The translations under genes and the position numbers were made by a program. Below are positions 1-11,682 of a stretch of 64,000 nt of DNA, in pieces. The notes below the pieces were generated by a model. The model saw nothing but the letters and a program-made list of their open reading frames with translations, was not told where the DNA came from and did not search any database. Position 1 is the first letter of the stretch. Every line of letters begins with the position of its first letter. The stretch is from positions 96,958,532 through 97,022,531 of the forward strand of contig CM073591.1 of assembly GCA_037074705.1 (NCBI GenBank), written 5' to 3'. The stretch comes from Zhengitettix transpicula (taxonomy: Eukaryota > Arthropoda > Insecta > Orthoptera > Tetrigidae).

Positions 1-1265
1 GTTCCTTGCTTGCAATTTAGGTGAAAGAGAAGGAACTGGGCAAAGGAGAGCGAGGGCGCGCGTCTTGTGTAATGGCTAACCTCATCTTCATTAGCTGGCC
101 GTTAGCTGCTCCCTTTAAAGTAATTACTAACGGTGCCTCTGAAGGGGGCCCACAATATTTTTACGGCTTTACTTTGTGCATCTCTTTCAGAAGAAACTAT
201 CTACCAGCAGGCTGCTAATCTTCTACGGAGGTACTCATTCACGCGGGCGAAAAGGAGTAAAAATAGAATGGGGTTGGGAGGCGGGGGAGTTCAGGGAAGG
301 ATTAAGGCTAACCCGTGCTCGTACTGCTGGTTCCACGGGGAACCACGAGAGCTGCCTTATTGATAACACCCACGAGCATTTGCCAAATTTATAACACTTT
401 TGCATAATGTTATAGCAGTTTGTTACAAATTAAAGTTTGAACTCTGACTTTACGAAATTTGCGCTTGACTTTTATGAGTGTTCCTGAATTACATTCATGG
501 AATGCGATCCTTCACAAAGTTTAAGACTTATAACGCCTTTTAATACGGCGATGCCAGTCGTTGAACTTTCACTTATCTCTAATTGTGGGGATATTTTCTT
601 GAGAAAAAATGTGCCTTCGTTTAATTGAGTTTAAACTTTCTCCGTCCCATTATGACACGCCTAAAATAATGTATAAATGAATAAAAATAATTCACAATGT
701 CGAAAAGGACGAATCATAAAAAATTTCTTATCAACTTTTAGCACTTTATTAATATTACAAATAATGAAATTAATTAAATAGCGCATTGTTGCCAAATATA
801 TGTAATTTAATTCTTACAATTAAATTGAAATTACAATCAAATTAATTATATAAAATATTCAAATATATCCTTATCGGTTACTCTACGTAAAATAAAACGA
901 GAACATTTCATTTTCTTTAAAAGTCGTTTAAATTTTTAAAACAGTATAAAAAACCTTTTTTTCCGCCTAAAAGCTCACTTATTATTATAGTTTGGGTGAT
1001 TGTTTTACACAATATTTTATCTGTAGTAATTTCAAGGAGGATAATTAGAGCAAAATGTATATGGGTTTGTGCGACAAACAAACATTACAGAGCCAGTGTT
1101 GTTTTATTTACGGAATAGTATATATGTACACTTTTATTTGTTAACAAGCTGTATATATAAGACACAAAGGTCAGATAGCGGGCTGTCGACAACAACGGTC
1201 GAAAGACCAGGAGGCATTTTATGACAAGACGAATCAGCCTACAAACTTAGAGAATAGAAAAAGAT
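1..1265. other. Intronic sequence, no recognised gene
   Basis: Lies downstream (gene orientation) of the last Side-like exon in the window. The first 350 bases are compositionally complex, with short open frames on the plus strand (21-218, 133-363) that overlap each other and resemble nothing I know. The remainder is AT-rich with no coding signal. Confidence 0.5.
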
Positions 1266-1486
1266 AATTAATAAGAAAGATAGCCAATTCAGACAAAAAA
1301 GTCATAATGTAAATACCACACAACGTTTCTGGGATCCTTGTGCCTTTCGTCAGGTGCGAAGAAGAGCCATGAGTGACACAACTGCACTCGTCAGTTGACA
1401 AAACTCAAACTTTTTCTATCCCAAAAACGATGTGTGGTATTTATAGTAGCACTTTTTTGTCTGAATTGACTATCTTTCTTATTAAT
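1266..1486. mobile_element. MITE copy 1 with ~70-bp terminal inverted repeats
   Basis: Both ends read inward as AATAAGAAAGATAG(C/T)CAATT, then CAGACAAAAAAGT and TAAATACCACACA(A/T)CGTTT, so the element is an inverted repeat of about 70 bp per arm around a short unique centre (GACACAACTGCACTCGTCAG). It has no coding capacity. Flanks read TTAAT, compatible with a TA or TTAA target duplication. Three related copies occur at 5862-6075, 18139-18487 and 19020-19208. A small non-autonomous DNA transposon is the best reading; the superfamily is not assigned. Confidence 0.75.
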
Positions 1487-1585
1487 TATTCATTATTATC
1501 ATTCCGACGTAAATTTTTTCATGTCGAATGGACTTAATAAAAAAACTCATATTTCTCCGACGATTAGATACGACTAGCGTTGGAG

Positions 1586-2095
1586 TTTTTTTAAGGTGTA
1601 GACAGGCAATGTATAGGGTAATCCACATATTGGCAACTCCCCTGTTATATAATAGAAAATGAATGCAAGGGAGTGATGCAGAAAGGTAGTCAAGGGTTAA
1701 CTAGGGCCCCGGGGCTATAGTTTAAGGATTCTACCCGGCAATTCACCTAAAAGTGATGCAGAGAAAACCCTACAAAAACCTGCATCAGGTAGGTCGAGCA
1801 TTTGGTACTTGTCCCAAGCCCTCCCAATGGCGGGAGAGGGGTCTGTGAGGTCGCAGCATTCCCCTCGCCGTGCCTTGACTAAATTAGCAAGCAGCTAGCC
1901 GACTATTCACAATAGGATTAGCGGACAACTCTTACCTCATGCCCAAGGTCTTCGACCCCGGAACATACACCTCTCAAAACAGGTCGAGATGCCTTGGCAT
2001 GTGGGAACCTTAGTTCAAAAAACCAGAGAGATATGAAGGAATCCCCAGAGGTAGCCTCCGGCAGAGCTCTCTGGGAAGGTTCTAAGAAGGCATCC
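1586..2095 (-). repeat. poly(A)-tailed ~0.5-kb dispersed repeat, copy 1
   Basis: The minus-strand copy begins on the plus strand with an oligo-T run followed by GGTGTAGACAGGC and continues through TAGTTAACCCTTGG (reverse sense), GCATCAGGTAGGTCGGGC-type core and TCTCAAAACAGG. The repeat ends in oligo-A in its own orientation and has no recognised protein, LTR or TIR. It lies head-to-tail with the copy at 2121-2620. Confidence 0.85.
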
Positions 2096-2120
2096 ACTTT
2101 TTAATTTTATTTTTATGTTG

Positions 2121-2620
2121 TTTAGGTAACAGGCTACATGAGGGTAATCCACAAGGTACCAACTCCCCTTTAATAGCATAGGACGGGATTTGAAAGGGGT
2201 GATCTGGAAGGGTAGAGGAAGGTAGCTATATTTTAAGTATCCTACCCGGCATTCGCCTAAAGAAATGAAGGACAAACCCTAGAAAAACCTGCATCAGATA
2301 GGTCGGGCATTGGGTACTTGACTCTCGCCCTTCCGATAGCGGGAGAAGAGTTTGCTGTGGGAACGCAGCATTCCATTCTCCGTGCCTCGACCAGTTTAGG
2401 AGGCAGCTGGCCGACTATTCCAATGTTAATAGCGGACAACTCTTACCGTATGCCCATGCTGTGACCCCGGAACATACACATCTCTGAACACGTTGAGATG
2501 CCTCGGCTTGTGGTAACCTTAGTTCAAAACCGGAGAGGAAAAGGCATCCCCAAAGGTAGCCCCTTCGTGCCCCTCCTATAAGGTTCTGCCTGCGAGAGAA
2601 TAGCCATCGCATCTGTACTC
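2121..2620 (-). repeat. poly(A)-tailed ~0.5-kb dispersed repeat, copy 2
   Basis: Same family and orientation as the adjacent copy. It runs from GGTAACAGGCTACATG (the 3' end of the unit) to TGCCTGCGAGAGAA (the 5' end of the unit). Two short minus-strand open frames here (2257-2439, 2415-2612) are the frames that recur in other copies and are not evidence of a host gene. Confidence 0.85.
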
Positions 2621-3361
2621 GAAGGGTAGTACTGATCGGCTAATTTGGAAATTTAAGAGAAATTTTGGTATTTCAGGAGCCTACATCGGAGGAGAAGAGA
2701 GAAAAATCAGTCATTTGGTTCCAAGTTTCGGGTTCCAGTTGCGAAACAGGTAAGTGGAGCATACTAGACATTGTGGTCAGAGTCGTGACCGTAGAGCCAA
2801 ACAGTTTTTAAAGTTTCAGAGTAGAAACATAGCCTCTACGGAAAAAGTAGTCCATCATCTGAACAACGCCAGCCAGTAATGTGTCATTCATCCGACTTTC
2901 GACGATAATCCGCCGTTCGACGCCAGAACCGATCAGCCTGACAAATCACCACACCATCAACAACGCAATGATATACGGCGACACGGTATCGTCATACAAA
3001 TTTGTTTCATCAAGTATCACAATTTCCAGGATCCTAATTTGCTTGAAATGATTAATTTAAATTGTTCATCCATATTTTGGTTCACCCCACAAAAACTAAA
3101 TAATAAATTATAGGCAGTTGATTAAGTCAACTGTTTATATTTCATTGAATTTTAAATTTTGTTTTTGGTTATAAATTATTAATTCTATTTTTATATCAGT
3201 TGAACCTCATAAATTAAACTCACCATCTAAGTAATTAGCTATTAAATATTACAGTGTTTTATACATCAGAGATGTCACAGGCTGACACATTGAAACCGGG
3301 TTCTGATTGCTCACTGGAATCGCATTCTTCCATTTTGTGTTATGACTTTTACACGGAAAAC
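2621..3361. other. Intronic sequence, no gene seen
   Basis: Mixed-composition stretch (2640-3030) followed by AT-rich sequence. No open frame or repeat family that I recognise. Confidence 0.4.
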
Positions 3362-3426
3362 TACGAGGGATGATCAAAAACAAAGGTTAAAAAACCTGCA
3401 GTGAAACGTGTACATTTTATTTCACA

Positions 3427-4280
3427 CTAGCAGGGTGCTCGGCGTTTCCCGGGTTGTCATATATCCATAACCCCCGATTTGACTCCAATCTCGGTTGCTT
3501 TTGCGTTATTTTTATGTAATTCACCTCGTCCCGTATCACTAAATGTGCTCACCTCCCATGCCAAAAGGGATTGAACTCATTGATTCCGAAAAATTTAATT
3601 CAACGAATATATCGGCCGTTTTAACATGTTCGTTTTTTTTCCACCCCCGCATGTTTCCTCGGTTGTCGTAAATAAACTCATGTCATCCATATCCCAGAAA
3701 TTCTAATCTCGGTAGTTTTCACGTTATTTTCTTGTAACGCCCTACCAAATCTCACCCCTAAGCAAACTCCCGTATCATGCCGATAGAGGTTGAAATTATT
3801 TAAAGAACATGTAGAGAAATTTTATGAATCTCATTGACCGCGAAATATATTTATTTGGTGCAAAAATCGACCGTTTAACAAGTTTGAAAATTTCTAGCCA
3901 CGTCCAACTTCGTCCACCCGTTACCACCCCCGCGATTTGCCTTGGTTGTCATAAATAAACTCAGTGGAATTCATTTGACTCGAATCTCGGTTGTTTTTGC
4001 GTTATTTTTATGTACCACCCCTCCACCTCCACCCCTAAGTGTGCTTCCGTACCATGCGTGTTGAAATAATACACATAAAACATTGAACCCCCCCCCCAAA
4101 TATTTATTCCAAGCAAATATCGACCATTAGAAATGTTAGAAATATTCGGCCCGCGTCCACTCCCGCCCGTTGGGTTTAAACGTCGAGTTTAATGTCATAA
4201 ATAAACTCAGCGACATCCATAACTCTGGATTTGACTCCAATCTAGGTTGTATTCGCGTTATTTTCTTTGAACGCCCCTCC
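3427..4280 (-). mobile_element. Helitron fragment made of ~250-bp tandem monomers, inside the mariner-type element
   Basis: The minus-strand Helitron 3' end is intact. On the plus strand the sequence starts A-CTAG-CAGGGTGCTCGGCG, i.e. in Helitron orientation it ends CTAG followed by T after a GC-rich hairpin-like segment. Inside are four degenerate monomers of roughly 250 bp (near 3455, 3670, 3945 and 4190), each with TTGTCATAAATAAACTCA- or CCATAACCCC-like starts, CTCGGTTG, GCGTTATTTTTATGTAA and CACCCC. The Helitron 5' end (TC...) is not present; it stops near 4280 where mariner transposase sequence resumes. Confidence 0.7.
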
Positions 4281-4640
4281 ACCACTAAGGTAATTTTTCT
4301 CAATATTTTCCAGATTGGTTTAGGTACTTGTTGTGTCGTGGGAAAAATGTGGAAGTCTATTTTAGAGAGGTCCAGGCTGTAGGGAGGTTGGCCAATGATG
4401 CCAAAGCAAAACTGCTTCAACAGCGTGGTAATATTCTTGGTTGTATGAGGTCGCCCCTTGTCGCGAAGAAAGATGACGCTCTTGGAGACCCTTTCATCTT
4501 TTACCTCGCTTGAAGGAGCACCAAGGAGACCGACAATTCGCTTCAGACGAGGAAGGGGCAACGCGACAACGTGGCTGAACACACGCACAAGTGCATAGAA
4601 CAATATGGAGACGATGCCGAAAAATAACCTAATGTATATA
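4281..4640 (-). pseudogene. Mariner-family transposase C-terminal remnant
   Basis: The minus-strand frame contains RDKGRPHTTKN, then a short spacer and GIIGQPPYSLDLSKIDFHIF. These match the HDN.RPHT and PPYSPDLAP.D(F/Y)H.F motifs around the last two acidic residues of the mariner DD(E/D) domain. The canonical HDN is degraded (RDK) and the D of the final motif is shifted in context. Upstream catalytic and helix-turn-helix parts are missing. It is non-functional. The start Met is arbitrary. Confidence 0.75.
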
Positions 4641-4728
4641 CTATTGGGTGGCCATATTGATTGTATGAAATAAATTGTACACGTTTCGTTGCAGGCTTTG
4701 TAACCTTAGTTTCTGATCACCCCTCGTA

Positions 4729-5861
4729 TATAGCCTATGTTATACTTTGAGGCATCATAAAAACAAATATGGAAATTAATTTAAATCTATTAGCCATTCG
4801 AACGTTCAACACCGTAGAGTTACAGTTATATAGATTTTATGTTGGCTTACGATGAAACTAGAAAATGCACTGTAATGACCACCAAAGAACATCTCATTCG
4901 AAATTTTTGCACAATGGTTAAATATTTTTTATCGAAAGGGGATTTCTCCTTCGTAAATGTGATAAATATATTAACGATGTAATTATAACCAAGACGTGAG
5001 TTTTAGTATTCAACAATTATAACGTGATAATAATACTCCGGGTATGAAACAACGGTAAAATTTATATATTGTATACGTGTATTTAAAATAATGTGTCAAC
5101 AATCCGCAGAGAATATTTATTCGGTTTCATGTGCTTGTCACACAGTGAACATAGCCTGGCTGGGAGATAAATAATTCACAACCAACGTTTGAGTCCATCT
5201 CGGTAATTGTTTTTCTTTTGTGTATTATTAAATTGCCCGGGAGGAAAATACTTGGATAATGTAATGCGGGTTAGAAACACCGGCAGGCCTCGGCTTTCGC
5301 TGCTGTTGCGTTGCTGTAAGAAGCTGCGTAAAAGGATCCTAATTATAATGAGGTATAAAAACTTAAAATATCCGTTTAAAACATAAAAAGTTAAAACTAA
5401 TAATAATAATGAAAAAACGACCTTGGTTCAGACAAACTTGAAATAGAGAAATAAATACTAAGAAAATTTGATTTTAAAAGTGCCGGACGTTTCGACGCCG
5501 ATTGGAGTTTATAGCTGAATGGCATAAAATATATGAATGACATTTATTAATTGAAAAATAATGTCCACGTAATTACACTGTGTGTGTACGCAATTATAAA
5601 AATAATTTGCTCAATAAGTCGGAGTCTACACTATTTTCAGAGTGAATTAATCAAAATATCATAATAATTTTTCCTACAGTAAAATGAATAACTTTGTAAA
5701 TCATAAAAATTTAACTAATAAAATTATACTATTTATAATTTTTTGTTTACGTTATACACGTAGGTTTTTTCAAATCGAGGAAATAAATTAGGCACAGCTT
5801 TTTACATTTCCTTCTCCAGTTTTATTTTCGTACGATACTAATATTTTCATACAACCCAGCA
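4729..5861. other. AT-rich intron, nothing recognised
   Basis: No coding or repeat structure seen, apart from a short mixed-composition stretch near 5260-5340. Confidence 0.4.
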
Positions 5862-6075
5862 TTTAGTTATAAGAAATATAGCCAAAGACAGACAAAATAA
5901 GTGGTAATATAAATACCAAACAACGATTCTTTTTTGGCTTTTGAGTTTTGCCAACTGATGAGTGCAGTTGTGTCGCACTAGGGTCTCCTTAGCACTTGAA
6001 GAAAGGGACAAGGATCTCAGAAACGTTGTGTGGTATTTATTATTACTTAAAAAGTCGTTATCTTTAGTTTCTGAG
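5862..6075. mobile_element. MITE copy 2
   Basis: Same family as 1266-1486 in opposite orientation. The left arm is ATAAGAAATATAGCC, then AGACAGACAAAATAAGTGG and TAAATACC; the centre has GATGAGTGCAGTTGTGTCGC; the right arm holds ACGTTGTGTGGTATTTAT. More diverged than copy 1. An 83-aa open frame over it is fortuitous. Confidence 0.7.
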
Positions 6076-7186
6076 ATAGAAAATTTAATAAACTGCACAT
6101 AGTTTTAAATATATAATAGTTCAATAAAATTCAGCCAGGTTAGATTATTGTGCTACAGTAAATTCTGAAATGAATGAAAATTTATTATCTGTTTGGAAAC
6201 GTTTATGAAAACAGTTGCTGAATTGTCAACATGGTTCCGGAACAAATTTCCTTCGTTGTGAGTTATCAACTGCATTGTTGTATTCTGTGACTGATGATGT
6301 TATTGGATAAGGGTAAGTTTGGAAAGAGATCTCCAGCAGTAACATCGATCATATCGTATCTAGAGTCGTCGGTAGAAATGTGAGAGTTTATGCTTACATT
6401 TAGCTGTTCTGTTTACTTCCTTGCTGTTCTGCTTATTATTTGATGGCTGCTTTTAAAGCCACGCTTCTGATATTGTAATGGTTTTAGTTTCCTGTCAGAG
6501 TTGCGTTAGTTGATTTGTGAAAAATAGCAGCCACCGGGAAAAAGCCTAACTGTAGAAGAATGCAATGCTATTGAATAAATATTTTCATCAAACAATAAAA
6601 AAAATGCGATTCAATTTAATTGGTATAGTATTTTAATAGGTATCTAATACTGTTCTGACAACATTGCGGCCTTTCTTCGCCCATCACTAATTTATTTATA
6701 ATATGATAACACGATTGATTTTTGGAAAGACTAACTAAAATAAATTATGTTAAAACCTACTCTGAGTGATAATAGACGCAATACACGAAATTTAGTAATA
6801 CAGTACCAGAAAATTGAGAGTTAAATTAATACAACTGCACCAGATGAGGATGACAACTGCTGAAAAAGAAAGGTACATTATGGAAAATAATTATTATGGA
6901 TATGAAAATTTGATACGTTTTGCGCTTATTCAATTGTATGTGGAAGGGAGACGAATAAGGTAGGTAAACATGAACAAATAGTGAGCAGTACGAATAATGA
7001 CAAAGAGAACTGAGTGTTGCGTCTCCTATTGTCTTTGTTTTGCATTCCCTCGTTTCCCGGAGACGAATTTAGTTTCTTACTACCTTATTCGTTTCATTTC
7101 CATGATCTCATTTCTTGTTCGGCATTCATTTTTCTCAGGAACAAACCAATTTGACCTTCGGCATTGAATTTTGGGACGTGCGAGCA
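6076..7186. other. Intronic sequence, no gene seen
   Basis: AT-rich to mixed composition. No recognisable coding potential. Confidence 0.4.
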
Positions 7187-7450
7187 AATGCAATACGGTC
7201 AAGATACAAAAATCGCAGTCGACTATCCTAAGAGCCATGGTTGATGCTCCGTGGTATGTTAGTAACCTAACTCTACTGCATGATCTACGAATCCCGTACA
7301 TCAAAGATATAATTCAAGAGAGAACAATTAAATACTAGAAGCACATACTAACCCACTTATACATCCATTGCTGGAACACAGAATCAACAGAAGACTGGCC
7401 AATTGACCCGAAAATTTGGTAACCGGGGACTATTCATTGGAGAGGACCCA
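7187..7450 (+). pseudogene. Jockey-type LINE reverse transcriptase, C-terminal fragment
   Basis: The plus frame reads NTVKIQKSQSTILRAMVDAP and then WYVSNLTLLHDLRIPYIKD, followed by IIQERTIKY, a stop and KHILTH. The 'ILR.(I/M)VDAPWYV.N..(I/L)..DL.IP.(V/I)K..I' block is a hallmark of the region just C-terminal to the RT domain in Jockey-clade non-LTR retrotransposons. The in-frame stop and truncation on both sides mark it as a relic. It is opposite in strand to the related fragment at 8764-9610. Confidence 0.75.
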
Positions 7451-8043
7451 ACAGGAAGTAATGAATTCAATTTTCCAAATGAATTCTAAGCCAACAAAAA
7501 TAGCCCTTAGAATGTTATTCTGATTGCTATTAAATAAAATAATTTTTTAAATAATTTGCTCAGTTCTCGTTCTTTCCGGATTCCTCAATTTCGCTTTCCT
7601 TTCATTCCGGTTTTTCGTCTGTATTCGGCTGAGTAAAATTCGTGTTTCTCACTCTTACTTCGTGTTGGTGCCTTACGTTTTTACATTCACAGACATTGGA
7701 ACACCCCAAAACGATTCTACAAATTCAATAAGAGAGTATGAGGGAACCACTGGCGTAAATGCAAACGAAAATTATGTAGATCTCTGTTCCTCCCGGAGTA
7801 TGAGATATTTCCCACAAGTTGAATTAAAGTTGTTTCGAAATTTGTTGTAGTTTAGTTGTAGTAGCATCGTTGGAAATTTAATTTTTCTCAAATAGATCAG
7901 TGGAAACAGCAAAACAAAAAACAAAAAAAACGACAATAACAAGTAGAATAGTCCGAAATTTGGTTTTAGCGAATAATCACAAGGTTGTAATAAAGAAGTA
8001 GAATTTATTCAACCGCATCGGACAGCAAAAGGTACATAATTAC

Positions 8044-8340
8044 CTGCAGGCACGACTACGAAGACGCAGGGCTGCAGCTGGACGCCCAGGTCGTTCCTGG
8101 CCAGGCAGGTGAGGGTCCCGTAGTCCTTCTCTGTGAGCGGCGTGTGGGCGGCGACGCTGCGACCTGGAAGCGTCGTCACGGAGGAAGGAATGGCGCTGCC
8201 GCCATCCCTGCTGCTGCTGTTGAAGGTCCAGTGAAACAGCGTCGCTGGCGGACGCGACTCCACAAGACACGGGATAGAAATGGTTTCGCGGCGTGCGGCT
8301 CCCCAGATCCTCTGCTGACCAGGTACGCACTCCGGAGCGT
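8044..8340 (-). CDS. Sidestep-like receptor, internal exon (complete Ig domain)
   Basis: Minus-strand exon of 297 bp, strikingly GC-rich against its AT-rich intron. The acceptor is TTTACTCAG at 8341-8349 and the donor GTAATT begins at 8043. It completes the codon left open by the previous exon as Tyr, giving VK-YAPECVPGQQRIWGAARRE, a junction typical of Side Ig3-Ig4. It then encodes a full Ig domain: first Cys in ISIPCLVESRPP, core Trp in FHWTFN, and DYGTLTCLARNDLG with the second Cys, ending VQLQPCVFVVVPAG. It ends with one extra base (phase 1), so the next exon lies beyond the left edge. The apparent Met start some 60 bases upstream is intronic. The intron to the exon at 25602-25761 is about 17.3 kb. 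Confidence 0.95.
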
Positions 8341-8763
8341 CTGAGTAAATCAAAAATAAACTTTCCGAAATTAGACTACTTAAAATAAATTGAAGTAGCA
8401 ATCAGAACTACTGATATCCATATATGCTTTCGTTATTCTACTATTCCTGCGTGAGTTTCGTTAAAATTAAACTCCTTTGTTTTCATAGTTTGTATACCTA
8501 CTTACATAGTAATTATAATTTTTTTTGTTATTAAAAGTAATGCATCGATTTACGTGTAGATATGTAAATGCATTTTTTCCTTTAAGTGTTACTGATTTTT
8601 TTTTACTTACCCGCTTTTCTTATAATATGGCCAAATAGAACAATAAGTAATTTATTTGCAAGGTTGGATAACAAGAATAAACAGAAAATTACTTGTAGGG
8701 ATACTTTCAATGAAGCTACATTTAGCAAATATATTTTAGATAGTTTGATAACACATTATACGT

Positions 8764-9610
8764 TTAAGAAATATCCGAATCCATTCTCTCCATTAGGGGT
8801 TCCGACTTGAATATTTTTAATCGTGACACCTCACATGTGTTTTCAAACAAAGCTCTGGTAAGTGCGTTAGGGTAAACTTGAGATTTAGCACAATAACGCA
8901 CAGTAAATCTCTTAATTGAATCTTTAACCGATGCAACTAACAGGTATTTTGTTATTTGTATGTTAGTGACATACCATGGAAAATTGACTATTTGTCTTAT
9001 CACGTTATTTTTGAAACGTTGTAAGATTTTCATGTTTGAATTACTTGCCGTTTCCTATAGTTAGATACCCTAGGCTCAATTCGGCTTCATCATAGGCTTG
9101 TACAACAGGAGCTTGTTTTCCAGTGTTATCTGAGATGATCTACCAATAAGCCAATACATTGGTCTCAGTTTTATACCGAGTTGATTCCTCTTTGTGAAAA
9201 TATGTTTCCTCCAGGTCAGGCGCTTGTCCATATGTACCCCAAGGTATCTGCTGTCTTCTGATTATGTAATTTGTTGACCGTTGAGAATTTAAAGTGAATG
9301 TGATATGTGAAGATTTTGTAACATTTGATTAAATTTTCCTATTGGCTAGACAGGGTTCCAATTCATGTAGATTTTCCTGAAAGTATTGCGATGGTATTTA
9401 TGGTTTGACGTGTGTCGCAAGTATCGTGTGCGTAAGTGCCAACTACAGTTCTGTTGGAAATGGGAATGTCCACTATACATAATATGTAGAGGATAGGTCA
9501 GAGTATGATTCACTGAGGCACTCCGGAATTTATCTGTAATAGTTCTGCAAGTTCTTCCTGGTTCTTTACAAAGAAGTGTCTTCGTGAAAGGTAGGTTTTA
9601 AGCAAGATGA
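8764..9610 (-). pseudogene. Jockey-type LINE reverse transcriptase, C-terminal fragment
   Basis: The minus strand carries SRYLGVHMDKRLTW, HIFTKRNQLGIKLRPMYWL, IGRSSQ..LENKLLLYKPM.KP, then MKILQRFKNNVIRQIVNFPW YV and a tail through RFTVRYCAKS. These are the 'YLGV.LD..LTW..HI' and 'LR...WL' segments of the RT thumb followed by the APWYV block. Several stops and frameshifts interrupt it. The open part is 8764-9033. The upstream part (9240-9610) is heavily decayed; 'TDKFRSASVNHT' is possibly a ghost of the RT palm. It is independent of the fragment at 7187-7450. Confidence 0.75.
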
Positions 9611-9954
9611 CGAAGTTGCATGGTAGACTTTAAGGTTGTGTTTTAATCTGTCATGGACACATATTTTCATTGCAAATTTAATTACGATTTAATTTTAAAT
9701 ATACATAGGACGTTAACATATACAGTTAAAGCCACTTAAATTATTGGTTGTAATTGTGTGTAATTATTAGTTTAATGTGAATTATTAGAATTAGTGTCGA
9801 GTCGGCAATATTGATTTGCCTGGTACGCAACGATCGCACAGCGTTATCCCCCAATTGTTGATAGATGCTTCGAGAAGAGCATGCGGGCGCGCGATGTGAG
9901 TGATTTTGTGATTGGCTATTCATCTCGTGTTCCAAGAAAATTATTAATTTCTGA

Positions 9955-10392
9955 TTGGCTGCGAGAGGAGATGCTTCAGACTTCGATAGAGGTAGAATTG
10001 TGGAGTCTCACTCTGGTGGTCGTCGTAGTCTCATTCTGAACTTTCTTACAAAATTCTATGATGTCCGCAGTACTTTATCTCCGAGGACCCAACTTAGCTC
10101 TCCGGTCTACAATCCGGGAGATGTACAACGCAGAAAGTCGTACGAGCTAGGTCGTGGTCGACAGTCCTCGAAGCGTATGAACCAGGATGGACTTGCCTTG
10201 CTTTCCACGGAAAGGGTCGTACTTCTTACCGTGAGACAGCCACGACAAAACTTTATCGATCGTGCTTTGCTTCGCATCCTGAAACAGCTACGTCCCCACT
10301 TCAAGGACCTGCCCTGGATTTTCTCCAAATTCGCCACATCACTATCCCTAGACAACCTGAAAAAAACGAGTCCAGCAAACGTGAACGTGTAG
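9955..10392 (+). pseudogene. Unrecognised open frame, weakly Tc1-like N-terminus
   Basis: A 145-codon open frame in moderately GC-rich sequence starts MAARGDASDFDRGRIVESHS. The DFDRGRI(V) string resembles the N-terminal helix-turn-helix start of Tc1-type transposases, but the rest shows none of the DDE motifs. It could be a decayed transposon, a fortuitous frame or an unrelated repeat. The upstream flank (9880-9955) is also atypically GC-rich. No neighbouring TIRs were found. Confidence 0.3.
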
Positions 10393-11379
10393 CTGACGTT
10401 CCTACCGACGTTCCAAAACTGTAAGCTGCCTTAATACATTTTTCGTAATTTAATTAAATTTATTTATTTATTAAATAAATTATCAAATAAATTCATAAAT
10501 ATTTCAGTTTTTGCGTCCTACGCATAAAATTTGCTTCAGTTCTATCTTTAATTGTTTGATAACGAACTCAACCCCAATACCCTGCTGTTTGAAGTGTGTT
10601 TAAATAATTTTTCAGTTTAGTTTTTCTGGTCGCCCCACGTTAAAGTTATTGGCAAACACATAAGCTATTTAACTAATTGGGGTGATAATTGTTTGCTGTT
10701 CATATCGATATGTTATATTATCGGATAAATGAGGCGATTCCAATTGTGTTTATTTTGTTAATTCATTTTCTGGCAGTTTACTTTGCCATTACCAATTGAC
10801 TTAAATAATAATTTGAATCTTACTTATTTTGTGAATCTAAGAATTTTATTTACTGGGATTAAGTAGTAGTTAACTGTAACACGGGTATCCGCTATTCAGT
10901 TGAATGCAGAACTCGTAATATAAACATGTAATTATGTATTTAACCCTGATAGAAACCCGAGCATGATATAAATTTATTATTTTATAATTTAATTATAAGT
11001 TATAAAGTAAAATATATTACAAATTTCCTATAATATTATTTCGTAAGCAAACCTGATTATAAACAACGTTTTTAGATTGAAATCCAGAAACTAGAACAAT
11101 AATACTCTTGTATGATCCCGCTCTTCAGCAAACAATATGCATTTGCCCTTGGGAGAAACATGGTGATTTTAAATCCAATATGCATTACTTTATAGATACC
11201 CCGTGATTCGTCGACCATGATCGATAACGCAAGTCTCACTGGTCTCAGTGGTCCAAAGGATTAAATCTGTTTCAACACATAATTTTCGTGTTCAAATAGT
11301 TGTTTGAATTATTTTACTATTAATATTAATCTATTTGACTCAACATGTAATCGGGAGAGTTCCCAACCAGATTTCCGAC
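10393..11379. other. AT-rich intron, nothing recognised
   Basis: Strongly AT-rich with no coding or repeat signature apparent. Confidence 0.4.
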
Positions 11380-11480
11380 TTCCGAAATTTTAGATTCGAC
11401 ACTAATCTCGGTTATTCTGCACATTTTAATACTAACCCCTTCTGCCACACCCTCAAACCGATTCGGGTTGAAATAGAACT
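11380..11480. repeat. Degenerate Helitron-type monomer fragment
   Basis: GATTCGACACTAATCTCGG, then TTATTCTGCACATTTTAATACTAACCCC echo the monomer (GACTCCAATCTCGG... GCGTTATTTTTATGTAA) seen at 3427-4280 and 13594-14274. A weak, single and decayed copy. Confidence 0.4.
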
Positions 11481-11589
11481 TTCGGAATTGTCACTTCTCA
11501 GCTTAGAAAGGATATTATTATTTCTTAATTATCCCACAGTAATCCCCTACTTCAGGCCATTTGTAAACTAATTCTTCATGGCCATGTAT

Positions 11590-11682
11590 GAGGTAAGAGC
11601 CCGACCTACCTGATGCAGGTTTTATAGGGTTTTTCCTGCATCACTTTTAGGCGAATTCCGGGTAGGGTCTTTAAGCCAGTAT
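11590..11682 (+). repeat. Short fragment of the poly(A)-tailed repeat
   Basis: CCCGACCTACCTGATGCAGG, then TTTTCCTGCATCACTTTTAG and GGGTAGG are the central core of the 0.5-kb family. Both ends are missing. Confidence 0.75.

Larger units (their letters stand above)
3364..4726 (-). mobile_element. Chimeric mariner-type element with ~62-bp TIRs, TA duplication and internal Helitron fragment
   Basis: The left end reads CGAGGGATGATCAAAAAC and the right end, reverse-complemented, CGAGGGGTGATCAGAAAC. The match continues with few changes for about 62 bp (to TGTACAATTTATTTCA). TA dinucleotides flank both ends (3362-3363 and 4727-4728), as expected for Tc1/mariner. The total of 1,363 bp is a normal mariner length, but only about 0.33 kb of transposase remains at the right (minus strand). 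From about 3427 to 4280 the body is replaced by Helitron-type sequence. The chimera therefore keeps both ends while having lost most of its transposase gene. Confidence 0.85.

Noticed and set aside
8009..8401. A complete 130-codon gene with a signal peptide (MLLQFILSS...) on the minus strand
   Set aside because: The hydrophobic start is translated intron. A good splice acceptor at 8341-8349 and the phase match with the previous exon show that only 8044-8340 is coding.
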